Shown piece by piece: positions 8,290 through 16,933 of a stretch of 64,000 nucleotides of DNA (the first letter of the stretch is position 1; the number at the start of each line of letters is the position of its first letter). The DNA comes from Qipengyuania profundimaris (GTDB lineage: Bacteria; Pseudomonadota; Alphaproteobacteria; Sphingomonadales; Sphingomonadaceae). Position numbers and translations under genes: made by a program. The stretch lies in contig NZ_JAVAIM010000001.1 in NCBI RefSeq assembly GCF_030717945.1, positions 1,239,131 through 1,303,130 of the forward strand. Direction: 5' to 3'. The notes beneath the pieces are model-generated. The model searched no databases and had not been told where the DNA came from. It was given only the letters and a program-made list of their open reading frames with translations.

Positions 8290-10455
8290 ATGATCAAGAC
8301 AACCAACACCCGCCTGGCAGCCGCGCTGCTCGCCGGCACTGCGATGTTCGCGATGGCAACGTCGGCACAGGCCGACGAAACGCCCGAATGCAACGACGCG
8401 AACACCAACTCGACCGAATGCGGCACCGATGCGACCACGACCGGCGACGGCGGCGTTGCCGTCGGTACCGGCGCGATTGCAGACGGCACCGATGCCGTTG
8501 CTGTCGGCAGCGACGACGAAGGTACCGCGCCCGCCACGGCTCGCGGCCCGTCCACCACGGCGATCGGCGGCGAAGCATTTGCCGAAGGTCCGGGCGCCAG
8601 CGCCATCGGTTGGCGTTCGGCAGCGACCGGCGAGCGCGCCACGGCTGTCGGCCACCTTGCCACCGCGCAAGGCGAACGTTCGACCGCAGTCGGCGAGAAT
8701 GCCGACGCGCAGTCCGATTTCAGCACGGCGATCGGCAACGAATCGGTAGCCAACGGCATCGATGCTCTCGCAGTCGGTGATAGCGCGATGGCGATGGGCA
8801 ACTCGACCTCGGCCGTCGGCGGTGAAAGCATCGCCACCGGTCCGGGCGCAAGCGCCTTCGGCTGGCGCGCCGAAGCCACCGCAGAGCGTGCCACCGCGCT
8901 GGGCCACCTCGCCACGGCACAGGGCGAACGCTCCACCGCCATCGGCGAGAATGCCGACGCGCAGACCGATTTCAGCACAGCCATCGGCAATGAATCGATC
9001 GCCAACGGCATCGACGCGCTGGCAGTGGGCGACACCGCCATGGCGATGGGCAACTCCACGACTGCTGTCGGCGGCGAGAGCGTCGCGACCGGTCCGGGTG
9101 CCTCGGCCTATGGCTGGCAGGCCCGCGCCAATGCGGAACGCTCTACCGCGCTGGGTCACCTCGCCACGTCCGACGGCTTCGCTTCGGTAGCCGTGGGTGA
9201 AGCGGCCGCGGCCCAGGGCCGCGGCGGCATCGCCATCGGCGGCAACACCGACGGCGGCGCATTCGGCGCGCTGGCGACCGACGATGCCGGCATTGCCCTT
9301 GGGGGCGACGCTGAAGCGCGCGGCGTCGGAGCGATTTCCATCGGTAGCGACGGCGACGGCGACGGCGACGGTTCGGTAGCCGATGGTGTCGACGCTTTGG
9401 CACTTGGTGCCGATGCAATGGCGACGGGTAACTCGACCTCGGCCATCGGCGGCGAGAGCGTCGCCACCGGTCCGGGCGCTAGCGCTTTCGGTTGGCAGTC
9501 GGTTGCCGGAGCAGAGCGTGCCACGGCTGTCGGCCACCTCGCCACGGCGCAGGGTGTCCGCTCGGTAGCGGTCGGCGAGAATGCCGATGCGCAGACCGAC
9601 TTCAGCACCGCCATCGGTAACGAGGCTGTCGCCAACGGTATCGACGCACTGGCCATCGGCGACACCGCCATGGCGATGGGCAACTCGACCACTGCAGTCG
9701 GCGGCGAGAGTGTTGCCACCGGTCCGGGCGCAACCGCCTATGGCTGGCAGTCGAGCGCCGGGGCCGAACGCGCCACCGCGCTGGGCCACCTCGCCAATGC
9801 ATCGGGCGTGCGCTCGGTCGCAGTCGGTGAAGCAGCCGCAGCAAGCGGCGACGGCGCAGTCGCCATGGGTAACGAAGCCGTCGCCTCGGGTGCGAACTCG
9901 GTCGCCATCGGTAACGGCGCGACCGCCACGAACGATGGCCAGGTCGTCGTCGCCTCACTCGATGCGAGCAGCGGTTCGCAGGTCGGCCCGATCGCTTTCG
10001 TCACTGCGGACGCCAACGGCACCCTCGGTGTCAGCAGCGCCAACGGCTTGAGCAATCTTGCCAGCTTCAGCGACGTGCAGGCCAACTCGGCGGCGATCAT
10101 GACCAACTCGATGCTGATCGCCAACAACACCGGCGCCATCGCGGCCAATTCGGCGGCGATCTCGGACCTCCAGAACCAGACGAGCATCCTGTTCGACCTG
10201 GCGGACGAGAACAACACCCAGGCCCGCCGCGCCAATGAAGGCGTCGCGCTGGCTCTGGCGATGGAATCGCCGATCATCATGCCCGGCAAGACCTTCGGCG
10301 TGGCCGGCGGCTTCGGCTACTTCAACGAACGCGTCGCGGGCTCGGCCAGCTTCGGCTACCGCATCAGCGACAGCACGGTGTTCACCGGCGGCGTCGGCGT
10401 AGGCTTCGACTCCGGCGAGGTAGGCGCCCGGGCCGGCTTCCAGGCTTCCTGGTAA
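8290..10455 (+). CDS. YadA-like trimeric autotransporter adhesin
   Basis: A 721-residue outer-membrane protein. A signal peptide ends around ATSAQA (residue 28). A head of YadA-type 14-residue repeats (consensus G-x2-A-x-A-I/V-G-x4-A-x) fills residues about 50-555. Then a short Asn/Ala/Ile stalk (ANSAAIMTNSMLIANNTGAI, from about 600) leads to a C-terminal anchor of about 70 residues with four beta-strands ending in FQASW; the terminal aromatic is the usual outer-membrane assembly signal. In this family three chains build one 12-strand barrel and a surface-exposed beta-roll head. The extended ESPR signal region of larger adhesins is absent. It lies downstream of the sigma/anti-sigma pair. The ligand is unknown. 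Confidence 0.9.
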   Translation: MIKTTNTRLAAALLAGTAMFAMATSAQADETPECNDANTNSTECGTDATTTGDGGVAVGTGAIADGTDAVAVGSDDEGTAPATARGPSTTAIGGEAFAEGPGASAIGWRSAATGERATAVGHLATAQGERSTAVGENADAQSDFSTAIGNESVANGIDALAVGDSAMAMGNSTSAVGGESIATGPGASAFGWRAEATAERATALGHLATAQGERSTAIGENADAQTDFSTAIGNESIANGIDALAVGDTAMAMGNSTTAVGGESVATGPGASAYGWQARANAERSTALGHLATSDGFASVAVGEAAAAQGRGGIAIGGNTDGGAFGALATDDAGIALGGDAEARGVGAISIGSDGDGDGDGSVADGVDALALGADAMATGNSTSAIGGESVATGPGASAFGWQSVAGAERATAVGHLATAQGVRSVAVGENADAQTDFSTAIGNEAVANGIDALAIGDTAMAMGNSTTAVGGESVATGPGATAYGWQSSAGAERATALGHLANASGVRSVAVGEAAAASGDGAVAMGNEAVASGANSVAIGNGATATNDGQVVVASLDASSGSQVGPIAFVTADANGTLGVSSANGLSNLASFSDVQANSAAIMTNSMLIANNTGAIAANSAAISDLQNQTSILFDLADENNTQARRANEGVALALAMESPIIMPGKTFGVAGGFGYFNERVAGSASFGYRISDSTVFTGGVGVGFDSGEVGARAGFQASW
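8545..9930 (+). repeat. Five 84-residue super-repeats in the adhesin head
   Basis: The 14-residue head repeats are grouped in sixes, giving a 252-bp higher-order unit. Units begin at 8545, 8797, 9049, 9427 and 9679. The six sub-repeats keep position-specific signatures in order: GNSTSAVGGES, GPGASAFGW, AERATALGHL, GERSTAIGEN, TDFSTAIGNES and GIDALAVGD. Unit three is 126 residues because its fifth and sixth positions are replaced by a longer segment containing a GDGDGDGD run (about 9349-9372). The last unit drifts in its final two sub-repeats. The pattern indicates growth by unequal duplication of a six-repeat block rather than of single repeats. Confidence 0.9.
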
Positions 10456-10497
10456 GCCCCAGGTCCGGTCCGCAAGCTTCCCTGCGGACCAGCAGGG

Positions 10498-10532
10498 AGG
10501 GGCGGGGCGCGAAAAGCGCTCCGCCCCTTTTT
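10498..10532 (+). terminator. Strong intrinsic terminator after the adhesin
   Basis: A 13-bp stem (10498-10510 with 10516-10528, one G-T pair) and a GAAAA loop are followed by five T. A smaller 8-bp hairpin (GGTCCGCA / TGCGGACC, 10467-10490) precedes it. Both lie between the convergent adhesin and RTX genes; the T-run serves only the rightward transcript. Confidence 0.85.
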
Positions 10533-10562
10533 CGTTTGTAAGATAGATGGAGCGCAGCGCGC

Positions 10563-13445
10563 TCAGACGGTAAATTCGCTGACGGCACCCAGATTGTCGA
10601 AGCCGGCCAGGCCGGCATCGGTCATGTGGTAGAAGGCGATCTGGTCCACCAGCGCATCGACATCCGCGCCATCCTGTCCCTGGAAAACCATGTCCCAGAC
10701 ATTGGCGAGGGTGATCTTCGCGCCCTTGTTGAACATCAGCGTAAGATCGAGCGTGCCGTCGTTGTCGTAATCCTCGAGCCACCAGGCTTTCAGGCCCAGA
10801 TCGTCACGGTCGTGGATCATGTCTTCATGAATATCGAAATCAGTGACGAAGTCGTGGCCTCCGGCCTTCTCGACAACGAAGATATCCGAACCCTCGCCGC
10901 CGGTCAGGATGTCGTTGCCGCGGCCACCCTCCAGCCAATCGTCGCCGCCGTAGCCGATCAGGGTATCGGTGCCGTTGCCGCCGTAGAGAAAATCGTCGCC
11001 TTCGCTGCCGTGCAGCACATCATTGCCGTTCCCGCCATACAGGGTCACGCCATCCACCGCGCCATCGACGGTGATTGTCACGCGTGCGGTATGGGTCGCG
11101 CCATTCGCGTCGACAACGGTATAGGTGAAGGTGTCGAGCAGGCTTTCGCCCTGAGCAAGCTCGTCGATCGCCCCGCCACGCGCGAAATAGCGCAGGCTTT
11201 GGGTCTCGGGATCGAATTCCACCCTGCCGGTCGTTCCGTCCGTATCGACCGACAGGATTCGCAAGGCACCGCCGTCCGGATCCGCATCATTGCCGAGCAG
11301 AAGTGCGGCAAGATCGTTCGCGACTCCGCCCTCGACGACCGAGAGGCTATCGTTAGCCGCGACCGGTGCCTCGTGCGTGTCGAGTACCGACACGGTGAAG
11401 CTGCCCGAGGTGCTCAAACCTGCCGTGTCCGTCACGCGGCCTTCGAGGCTGTACTGCGCCAGCTCTTCGAAATTCAAGGGAGCGGTGGTCGTGATGACGC
11501 CGGTCGCTGCGTTGATCGCGAACAGGCCCCCGGCATCGTCGAGCAGTTCGTAAGTCAGCCGATCGCCGAGCGTGTCGTCGGCCACGAGCCGTCCGACCAC
11601 CGTACCAGCGGCTGCGTTCTCTACCACGCTGCTACCGGCGAGGCGCAGGTTATCCGGCGCATTCGGAATATAGAAGCGCGTGACTTGCGGATCGTTGGCC
11701 GAATTTCGGCCGAGGCCAGCGAACTCCGAGTTGAGATGGACGATATCGTACTCGGCGCGTGAGAGCAGCCCACCGCTCAGCAGTGTGTGGTGCAATTGCT
11801 GCGTATTGCCATCGACGATGGAGGTATAGCGGTCGCCTGCGTCGAGCCAGTTCGTGAGATTGGTCAGCAAGCCGTCGTCGGTCAGCTGTCGCTGCGCTGC
11901 TTCCCACGTATAACCACCGAAACTACCGGTGAGCATGACGTTGGCGTCCGGATCGGCAGCCAGCATCGCTTCGATATATTCGTCTACCGCGGCAATCTGG
12001 TTGGTCCGCATGATCGTGCCCGCATGGTACGGATCTTGTACTGCGCCCCACAGCGGGTCGCTGCCATATCGCGTGGTGAAGTGGACGTTGATCGTCGTTA
12101 CTTCCTCGCCATTGAAACTCCAGGTCGCCACCAGCGGGCTGCGCGTGCCGTCGAAGATTGCGTGGTCGATGACCTGCAGGCTCCCTTCGACCAGTTCCAC
12201 GCGATCGGGCCGGTAGAGATAGCCGTTGCGGACATTGCCGTTTTCCTGCCCGGCGGTCGAATTGATCTCGTCCGGCGCGATCTCGACATAGACGTATCGC
12301 ACGCCGGTTTGCTGGAAGATCGCTTCGATCAGGCGGTCGGCGGTCGCATGGCCCGACAGATCGGTTCCGGTGCCTTGGCCATCGGCATCCTGCACGCGCT
12401 GGACGGCGATGACATCGGGGGACTGGAGCCGGTTTACGATGTCGTTGGCGACCGAAGCGAAGCGTGCATCGTAGGGGTCGAGGTTCGACAGATCGTACGT
12501 CGCGACGGTCAGGTGATTGGCATCGCCCCCGAAATCTGCGGTCTCGCGAGTGAGGGTGGCATCACGCGTAACGACGGCGCGCTCGGTCGCAACCAGCTCG
12601 TAGTGATTGTAGCCATAGCCGAGGATGCCGGTGACGCTTGCCAGTTGGTCTCCCACAGTAAGGTAAGGCTGGTCGTAGAGCCGGTCGTCGAGCTGGATCT
12701 GCTCGGGGTTCCAGTCGCCTTCGGCGATGGCAAGTCCGCCGCGAATGGTCATGCCGGTCGCGCCGATGCCATGCGAAGCGACGAGATAGGTCTCGCCATA
12801 GCTGTTGGTGTTGGAAATCGCCTGCGGCGTTTCCAGCGTCACGCGCATGCCTTCGAGCGATTCCCAGAAATCCAGGCCGTCGGTCTCCGGATCGAAGGAA
12901 CCGAGCGAGTCGTCCTCGATAACCGAGGTCGGCGGAAGAATGCCGTTGGCACCGATCAGGATTGCCTCGGGGAGAGCGTTGCCATGGCTGTGCACATTGA
13001 CCGTCTGTGCGGTAATCTCCGTTATGGTCAGGCCCGCTCCGCGCGCCTGCTCACCCACGACACCGGTGACTGTGATCGCATCGCCGACGGCTACACCGGC
13101 GACAGAATGGCGAATGAAGATTGCGTCCGAGGTGGCACTGTCGCCATCGCCCACGGCCGATTGTAGCCAGAAGCCGCCGCGGTCGATGGCGGTGATGATA
13201 CCCTGGGTCGAAACCGTCGCGCCGACATGAGCGGATACGTGGCCTGCGCCCTGGATCTCGTAAATTTCCAAAGAGGGAAGTGTCGGCACCTGAAGGCCGG
13301 CAGACTGTTTGCCGAGCAGCGTGGCGGCCGCGATCAGGTCGTAGCCACCCCATGTAGCGGGGGCGTCGGGCTCGATCTGCGAAGTGCGATAGGCCGAAGT
13401 GGTGCGTTCGAGATAGGTAAAACGCGAAGCTACGATTTCCGACAT
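10563..13445 (-). CDS. RTX protein with a catalytically degenerate nuclease-fold domain
   Basis: A 960-residue protein with no signal peptide, organised like secreted ExeM/NucH-type nucleases. Domains in order: an OB-like N-terminal domain (about 60-290), an endonuclease/exonuclease/phosphatase fold (about 310-592), a cadherin-like domain (about 605-690), a second beta domain (about 695-795), RTX calcium-binding nonapeptides (GGNGNDVLHGSEGDDFL, then GGDDWLEGGRGND, about 803-852) and a C-terminal segment of the kind recognised by type I secretion. The nuclease-fold scaffold is clear (LYRPDRVELVEG, LVATWSFNGEEVT, AEYDIVHLNSEFA), but the usual catalytic motifs are changed: YN to YD318, QE to QR350, GDxN to GSFG (507-510), LDH to LHH (551-553) and SDHDP to SANDP (582-586). 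It is probably an exported non-enzymatic binding protein. No secretion genes are adjacent. Confidence 0.85.
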   Translation of the reverse strand: MSEIVASRFTYLERTTSAYRTSQIEPDAPATWGGYDLIAAATLLGKQSAGLQVPTLPSLEIYEIQGAGHVSAHVGATVSTQGIITAIDRGGFWLQSAVGDGDSATSDAIFIRHSVAGVAVGDAITVTGVVGEQARGAGLTITEITAQTVNVHSHGNALPEAILIGANGILPPTSVIEDDSLGSFDPETDGLDFWESLEGMRVTLETPQAISNTNSYGETYLVASHGIGATGMTIRGGLAIAEGDWNPEQIQLDDRLYDQPYLTVGDQLASVTGILGYGYNHYELVATERAVVTRDATLTRETADFGGDANHLTVATYDLSNLDPYDARFASVANDIVNRLQSPDVIAVQRVQDADGQGTGTDLSGHATADRLIEAIFQQTGVRYVYVEIAPDEINSTAGQENGNVRNGYLYRPDRVELVEGSLQVIDHAIFDGTRSPLVATWSFNGEEVTTINVHFTTRYGSDPLWGAVQDPYHAGTIMRTNQIAAVDEYIEAMLAADPDANVMLTGSFGGYTWEAAQRQLTDDGLLTNLTNWLDAGDRYTSIVDGNTQQLHHTLLSGGLLSRAEYDIVHLNSEFAGLGRNSANDPQVTRFYIPNAPDNLRLAGSSVVENAAAGTVVGRLVADDTLGDRLTYELLDDAGGLFAINAATGVITTTAPLNFEELAQYSLEGRVTDTAGLSTSGSFTVSVLDTHEAPVAANDSLSVVEGGVANDLAALLLGNDADPDGGALRILSVDTDGTTGRVEFDPETQSLRYFARGGAIDELAQGESLLDTFTYTVVDANGATHTARVTITVDGAVDGVTLYGGNGNDVLHGSEGDDFLYGGNGTDTLIGYGGDDWLEGGRGNDILTGGEGSDIFVVEKAGGHDFVTDFDIHEDMIHDRDDLGLKAWWLEDYDNDGTLDLTLMFNKGAKITLANVWDMVFQGQDGADVDALVDQIAFYHMTDAGLAGFDNLGAVSEFTV

Positions 13446-13783
13446 GGACGGGGCCCGAATAGTTGATCAGGCTTGCCGCTCTACGACGCAAAGGTAAACG
13501 AAGGACTACGCAAAAACCGCAGAATCAAGGGATTTCGCGGTTTGATGGTTAAGATTTTAGGCGCGAGTGTGGTTAATTTTTCGTACCTGCACGTGGGCGC
13601 CGATTTGCTCGGTTTTCCTACATCCCCGCCCAGTGCTAACTTCGCGTCGGCTCTTTCAAACCGTCGATCCGCGCTCACCCCGGCCACGTTTGCGGTCGAA
13701 ACTTAACTTCCATCGCTCACTCGTGTGAGTTTAGGCAAGATCACGAGATCTTATTAAGACTTGGGCCTCGGCACCTGAACGAA
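13446..13783. other. 338-bp AT-richer intergenic stretch, no gene seen
   Basis: This gap separates the RTX gene start (13445, leftward) from the tesB stop (13784, leftward) and is clearly richer in A and T than its surroundings. Short open frames exist on both strands (for example 13473-13706) but have no ribosome site and no recognisable protein. GGTTAA occurs twice 24 bases apart (13547, 13571), and a weak CTCAC/GTGAG hairpin lies at 13716-13729. It most likely holds the leftward RTX promoter and the tesB 3' end, but I could not assign exact elements. Confidence 0.5.
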
Positions 13784-14689
13784 TCACGCCTCTTTCCTAA
13801 CCCGCTTCCGCATCATCCCCTCCTGCGCCACGCTGGCGACAAGCTCGCCGGCGCGATTGAAGATGCGACCGCGGTTGTAGCCCCGGCCCGATCCGCTCCA
13901 CGGGGCGTCGGTGGCGTAGAGGAGCCATTCGTCGGCGCGCGCGGGGCGGTGGAACCAGATCGCGTGGTCGAGGCTGGCGCCGACCAACTCGCCGCGCATC
14001 CAGCTGAGGCCATGGGGCAGGGCGCTGGTGCCGAGCAGCGTGTAGTCGCTGGCATAGGCGATCACCGCGCGGTGTAGCGCGGCGTCGTCGGGCAGCGGCG
14101 CGCACGTGCGGAACCAGCTGTGCGCGCGCGGCGGGCGCGGTTCGCTGTTCATCCAGTGCAGCTTGTCGTTGGTGCGCATATCGATCGGGCGCGGCCGCAG
14201 GACGAACTTGCGCTGGTCCTCGCTCATGCGGTCGCCCATCCGCTCCACCATGGCGCGGCGCTGCTCCATGTCGGGCTTAAGCTCTTCGGGCGGCAGGACG
14301 TCGGGCATGGTGGTGTCGTCGTGGGCAAGGCCGTCCTCGGGCCGCTGGAAGCTGGCGGTGAGGTTGAGGATCGGCTTGCCCTCCTGGCTTGCGACCACGC
14401 GGCGGTTGGCGAAACTGCGCCCGTCGAAATCGCGCGCGGTGGCATAGGCGATGTCGACGCCTTCCTTGCCGCCGCGTAGGAAGTAGGCGTGGAGCGAGTG
14501 GGCCTCCAATCCCTCGGGTGCGGTGGCCTGGGCGGCCTGCAGCGCTTGGGCGATGACCTGGCCGCCGAACACGCGGCCGACGCCGCCGGGCTGCTGGGGG
14601 GCGCTGAACGCGTCCTCGCCATCGCGGGTGACGGTGAGCAGGCGGACGAGGCCTGCGACGAGTTGCTCGGGAGTCTGGGTGTCGCTCAC
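13784..14689 (-). CDS. tesB: Acyl-CoA thioesterase II
   Basis: A 301-residue double-hotdog thioesterase that hydrolyses medium- and long-chain acyl-CoA to free acid and CoA. Recognisable blocks are RVFGGQVIAQAL (about 39-50), SLHAYFLRGG, FANRRVVASQEGKPI, the second hotdog with TLLGTSALPHG, and GASLDHAIWFHR, which contains the catalytic Asp of the Asp-Thr/Ser-Gln triad. Length agrees with E. coli TesB (286). The cupin-like gene begins upstream on the same strand and ends 21 bases before it, so it may be the last gene of a three-gene set. Confidence 0.93.
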   Translation of the reverse strand: MSDTQTPEQLVAGLVRLLTVTRDGEDAFSAPQQPGGVGRVFGGQVIAQALQAAQATAPEGLEAHSLHAYFLRGGKEGVDIAYATARDFDGRSFANRRVVASQEGKPILNLTASFQRPEDGLAHDDTTMPDVLPPEELKPDMEQRRAMVERMGDRMSEDQRKFVLRPRPIDMRTNDKLHWMNSEPRPPRAHSWFRTCAPLPDDAALHRAVIAYASDYTLLGTSALPHGLSWMRGELVGASLDHAIWFHRPARADEWLLYATDAPWSGSGRGYNRGRIFNRAGELVASVAQEGMMRKRVRKEA

Positions 14690-14710
14690 CCGCGTGGCTT
14701 TGCGGGGACC

Positions 14711-15586
14711 TTACGCTCGCGTCAAGCGGCGGATGATGCGCCAGCCGGTCGACTTGGCGCGGTTGGCGGCGGGCCACCGGCCAGGGGCGCGGGGGCTGAG
14801 GCCGATGCGGCGCAGCGCGGCGTTGAAGCAACGCGCCTCGGCCTCGGCATAACTCCAGCCGCTGCGCCAGGTGATGGAGAGCGAGATCGAGCTTGCCGGC
14901 CCGTTGCGGACGAAATGCGGGGCCATGACGGGGACGTAGACCGCCTCGCCGGGGTGGATGGTGAAGGGGGTGCCGCCGGTCAGCAGGTCGTCGGACCACG
15001 GCAGTTCGCGCGCGCCGCCGCGGTGGTAGTTCTCGTGGCAGGTGTCGGGCGCAAAGCGGGGGTTGCCGGCGGGAAACTGGGTCATGGTCTTGGTGCCGGT
15101 CAGTTGCAGCAGGATGTTGTGCTCCGGGTCGTAATGATAGGGCGTGACGGCATCGGGGCTGGAGATGAAGACGAAGGCCTGCGGGGTGAGCATCGGGCCG
15201 GTCGTTGCCTCGATGGCGGGGCGCAGCTCTTCGAGCAGGTCCAGCAGCAGGGCGCGATAGGCGGGGACCTGCTCGATGTTCTTGAGCACCGCCCAGCTGT
15301 CGCTGGTGGCGATGTTGCGGATGGTCTCCTCGATTGTGAGGCCGTTGCTTCCGGGCTTGCCGTCGACCCCGACGGGGAGGTCGCCGCGGTTGTACTCGAT
15401 GCTGGCGTCGGGGAGGTGCGCGGCAAGCGAGGCCAGCGCGTCGAGGGTCAGCCGCTCGTCTAGCTGGAGGCGATGGGCGAGGGTGTGCGGCATCTCGGGA
15501 TAGTTGGCGGCGAAGGTCGCCAGCGTATCCTGGGGAAACACCTGCGTCGTCCGCTGCTGTGCGAGATCGGGGTCGTGGACTGTCAT
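14711..15586 (-). CDS. Cupin-like (JmjC-fold) protein
   Basis: A 291-residue protein of the cupin-8/JmjC type. The double-stranded beta-helix core has the iron-ligand triplet H-x-D in TPYHYDPEHNILLQLTGTK (about residues 168-186) and a later histidine in VMAPHFVRNGP, as expected for an Fe(II)/2-oxoglutarate oxygenase. The preceding VLKNIEQVPAYRALL is the usual N-terminal helix. The start at 15586 was chosen because it overlaps the upstream stop as ATGA; a longer start at 15607 exists. Substrate unknown; some family members are hydroxylases and others are annotated as regulators. Confidence 0.78.
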   Translation of the reverse strand: MTVHDPDLAQQRTTQVFPQDTLATFAANYPEMPHTLAHRLQLDERLTLDALASLAAHLPDASIEYNRGDLPVGVDGKPGSNGLTIEETIRNIATSDSWAVLKNIEQVPAYRALLLDLLEELRPAIEATTGPMLTPQAFVFISSPDAVTPYHYDPEHNILLQLTGTKTMTQFPAGNPRFAPDTCHENYHRGGARELPWSDDLLTGGTPFTIHPGEAVYVPVMAPHFVRNGPASSISLSITWRSGWSYAEAEARCFNAALRRIGLSPRAPGRWPAANRAKSTGWRIIRRLTRA

Positions 15587-16752
15587 CGCCGCTGCTCCAT
15601 CCTCCATGCTTCGATGCGTGCCCAGAGCTTCCCAATCTGCCGCCGCCAGCCGCTGCCGGCCTCGACCGTGATCGAAACCATCTCGCGCTTGTCGCGCCAG
15701 ATCCGTTCGATCATCGGATGGCCCTCTGCAGCGCAGCTATCGCACCAGGCGAGGTCCGGATCGTCCAGCAGGGCCAGGTTCTCGATCTGCAGCTGCATCC
15801 CGGGCGAGTACCGCGCATAGTTCTCGTCGAACGCGGTCTTGAAAGAGAAGCTGCCGGGATGTGCGAGGAAAGTGGCCAGCATGGCAATCGGTGTGCCGTC
15901 GAGGGTCAGCGAAAGGCGTTCGAGCCGGCCCAACTCCGCAGCACGGGTGAGCGACTGGATGAAAAGCGCGGTCGTGTGCGTGTCCGAAGCCAGCGACGAA
16001 CCGCTGTCGCCTTTCCAGCCCTTGGTCTCGAGCAAAAGAAAGTCCTCGATCCAGCGCTGCAGGCCTTCCTGCGACCGCGACCGCGCGATTTCTACGGTGC
16101 CGAGCTCTTCGAGGCGCCTTCGCTGGCGACGGAGCTCTTTGCGGACTTTCGGTGTCATGGCTTGTGCCAGATGGGTTTCAGGCGTGCTGCCGCGATTGAG
16201 AACAGCCCGACTTTCACGGTGCACGATCTGCATTTGGCGATGCTGCGAAAGGCTGACTTTCTCAAGTGCGCGAGTGACCGCGCAGTCGGCAGGCAGGCGC
16301 GAGAAATGCGCGAACCACGAGGAGCCGGCTTGCTGGTCGCAGGTTGCCAGATAGGCGGTCCAGAAGGTCTCCTCATAGCCCGCTTCGACGAGCGGAACGC
16401 CGCAGAACATATTGGCGTGTAGCCAGTTTGCACGATGTGGCAGCCGACGACCGTGGTAGACGCTTCTCGAGGTGCACGGCATCACCGCGCGAAGCTGGCC
16501 GCCCTCGACCAGCAGGGCGAGCGAAACCTCTTCCTCCGGATCGAAGATGGAGAGCGATGGCACGAGGAAACCCGCTTCAAAGAACGCGTTCGGAGCCAAT
16601 GCATGGTCGCCGAGCCGCCTCCAAGATGCCTGGAGCCCGTCCAGATCCACCTTTCGCCAATCGAGCAGATGAAACCCATCGGGAAGACCGCACGATGCGG
16701 CTCTCGGCATCGCGCCGAGCTTGCTCGCCTGTGCGAGACCGCCCCTGTGCAT
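15583..16752 (-). CDS. GNAT/FemAB-like acyltransferase (Acetyltransf_6 type)
   Basis: About 389 residues with the double-GNAT fold of the CelD/BcsL-like group: an N-terminal half with LHANMFCGVPLVE, a basic linker (KVRKELRRQRRRLEELG) and a C-terminal half with FLLLETKGWKGDSGSSL and AFDENYARYSPGMQLQ. Relatives transfer acyl or aminoacyl groups in surface polysaccharide or peptidoglycan metabolism, but the substrate here cannot be read. The ATG at 16752 was chosen because GGGAGG stands 8 bases before it; a GTG at 16773 would overlap that ribosome site. It overlaps the cupin-like gene by four bases. Confidence 0.75.
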   Translation of the reverse strand: MHRGGLAQASKLGAMPRAASCGLPDGFHLLDWRKVDLDGLQASWRRLGDHALAPNAFFEAGFLVPSLSIFDPEEEVSLALLVEGGQLRAVMPCTSRSVYHGRRLPHRANWLHANMFCGVPLVEAGYEETFWTAYLATCDQQAGSSWFAHFSRLPADCAVTRALEKVSLSQHRQMQIVHRESRAVLNRGSTPETHLAQAMTPKVRKELRRQRRRLEELGTVEIARSRSQEGLQRWIEDFLLLETKGWKGDSGSSLASDTHTTALFIQSLTRAAELGRLERLSLTLDGTPIAMLATFLAHPGSFSFKTAFDENYARYSPGMQLQIENLALLDDPDLAWCDSCAAEGHPMIERIWRDKREMVSITVEAGSGWRRQIGKLWARIEAWRMEQRR

Positions 16753-16881
16753 TGTTCTTGCCTCCCTCGACACGCATGCAACCGCTTGTCGATGCCAGGT
16801 TCATATCAGGGCAGGGGTTAAGATACAGCTTGCGAACTCGCAGCGTACCGTAACGGGGCAAACTTGGTGGTGAATATGAAA

Positions 16882-16909
16882 GCCCCGCCCGGATCGCTCC
16901 GGACGGGGC
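16882..16909 (-). terminator. Hairpin after the S9 peptidase gene
   Basis: An 11-pair stem with one internal mismatch and a four-base loop, about 25 bases beyond the S9 peptidase stop on the leftward strand, followed there by CTTTC. The core 16883-16908 is identical to 19130-19155 beyond the hppA stop. This supports a terminator role; the T-run is short. Confidence 0.6.
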
Positions 16910-16933
16910 AAACGTGATTACCGATTTTTCGGA

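Noticed and set aside
8065..9789. A 574-codon open frame on the leftward strand opposite the adhesin
   Set aside because: It is produced by the high GC and the repeat structure of the adhesin; its predicted protein only mirrors the repeats and it has no ribosome site.
8545..9930. Regular repeats that might suggest a CRISPR array
   Set aside because: Units are 252 bp, in frame and protein coding, with no short palindromic repeats and no cas genes.
13473..13706. A 77-codon frame in the AT-rich gap
   Set aside because: No ribosome site, no recognisable protein and overlapping open frames on the other strand.
16831..16842. TGCGA-AC-TCGCA palindrome upstream of the acyltransferase gene
   Set aside because: Five-base arms are expected by chance in this GC content and no known operator fits.
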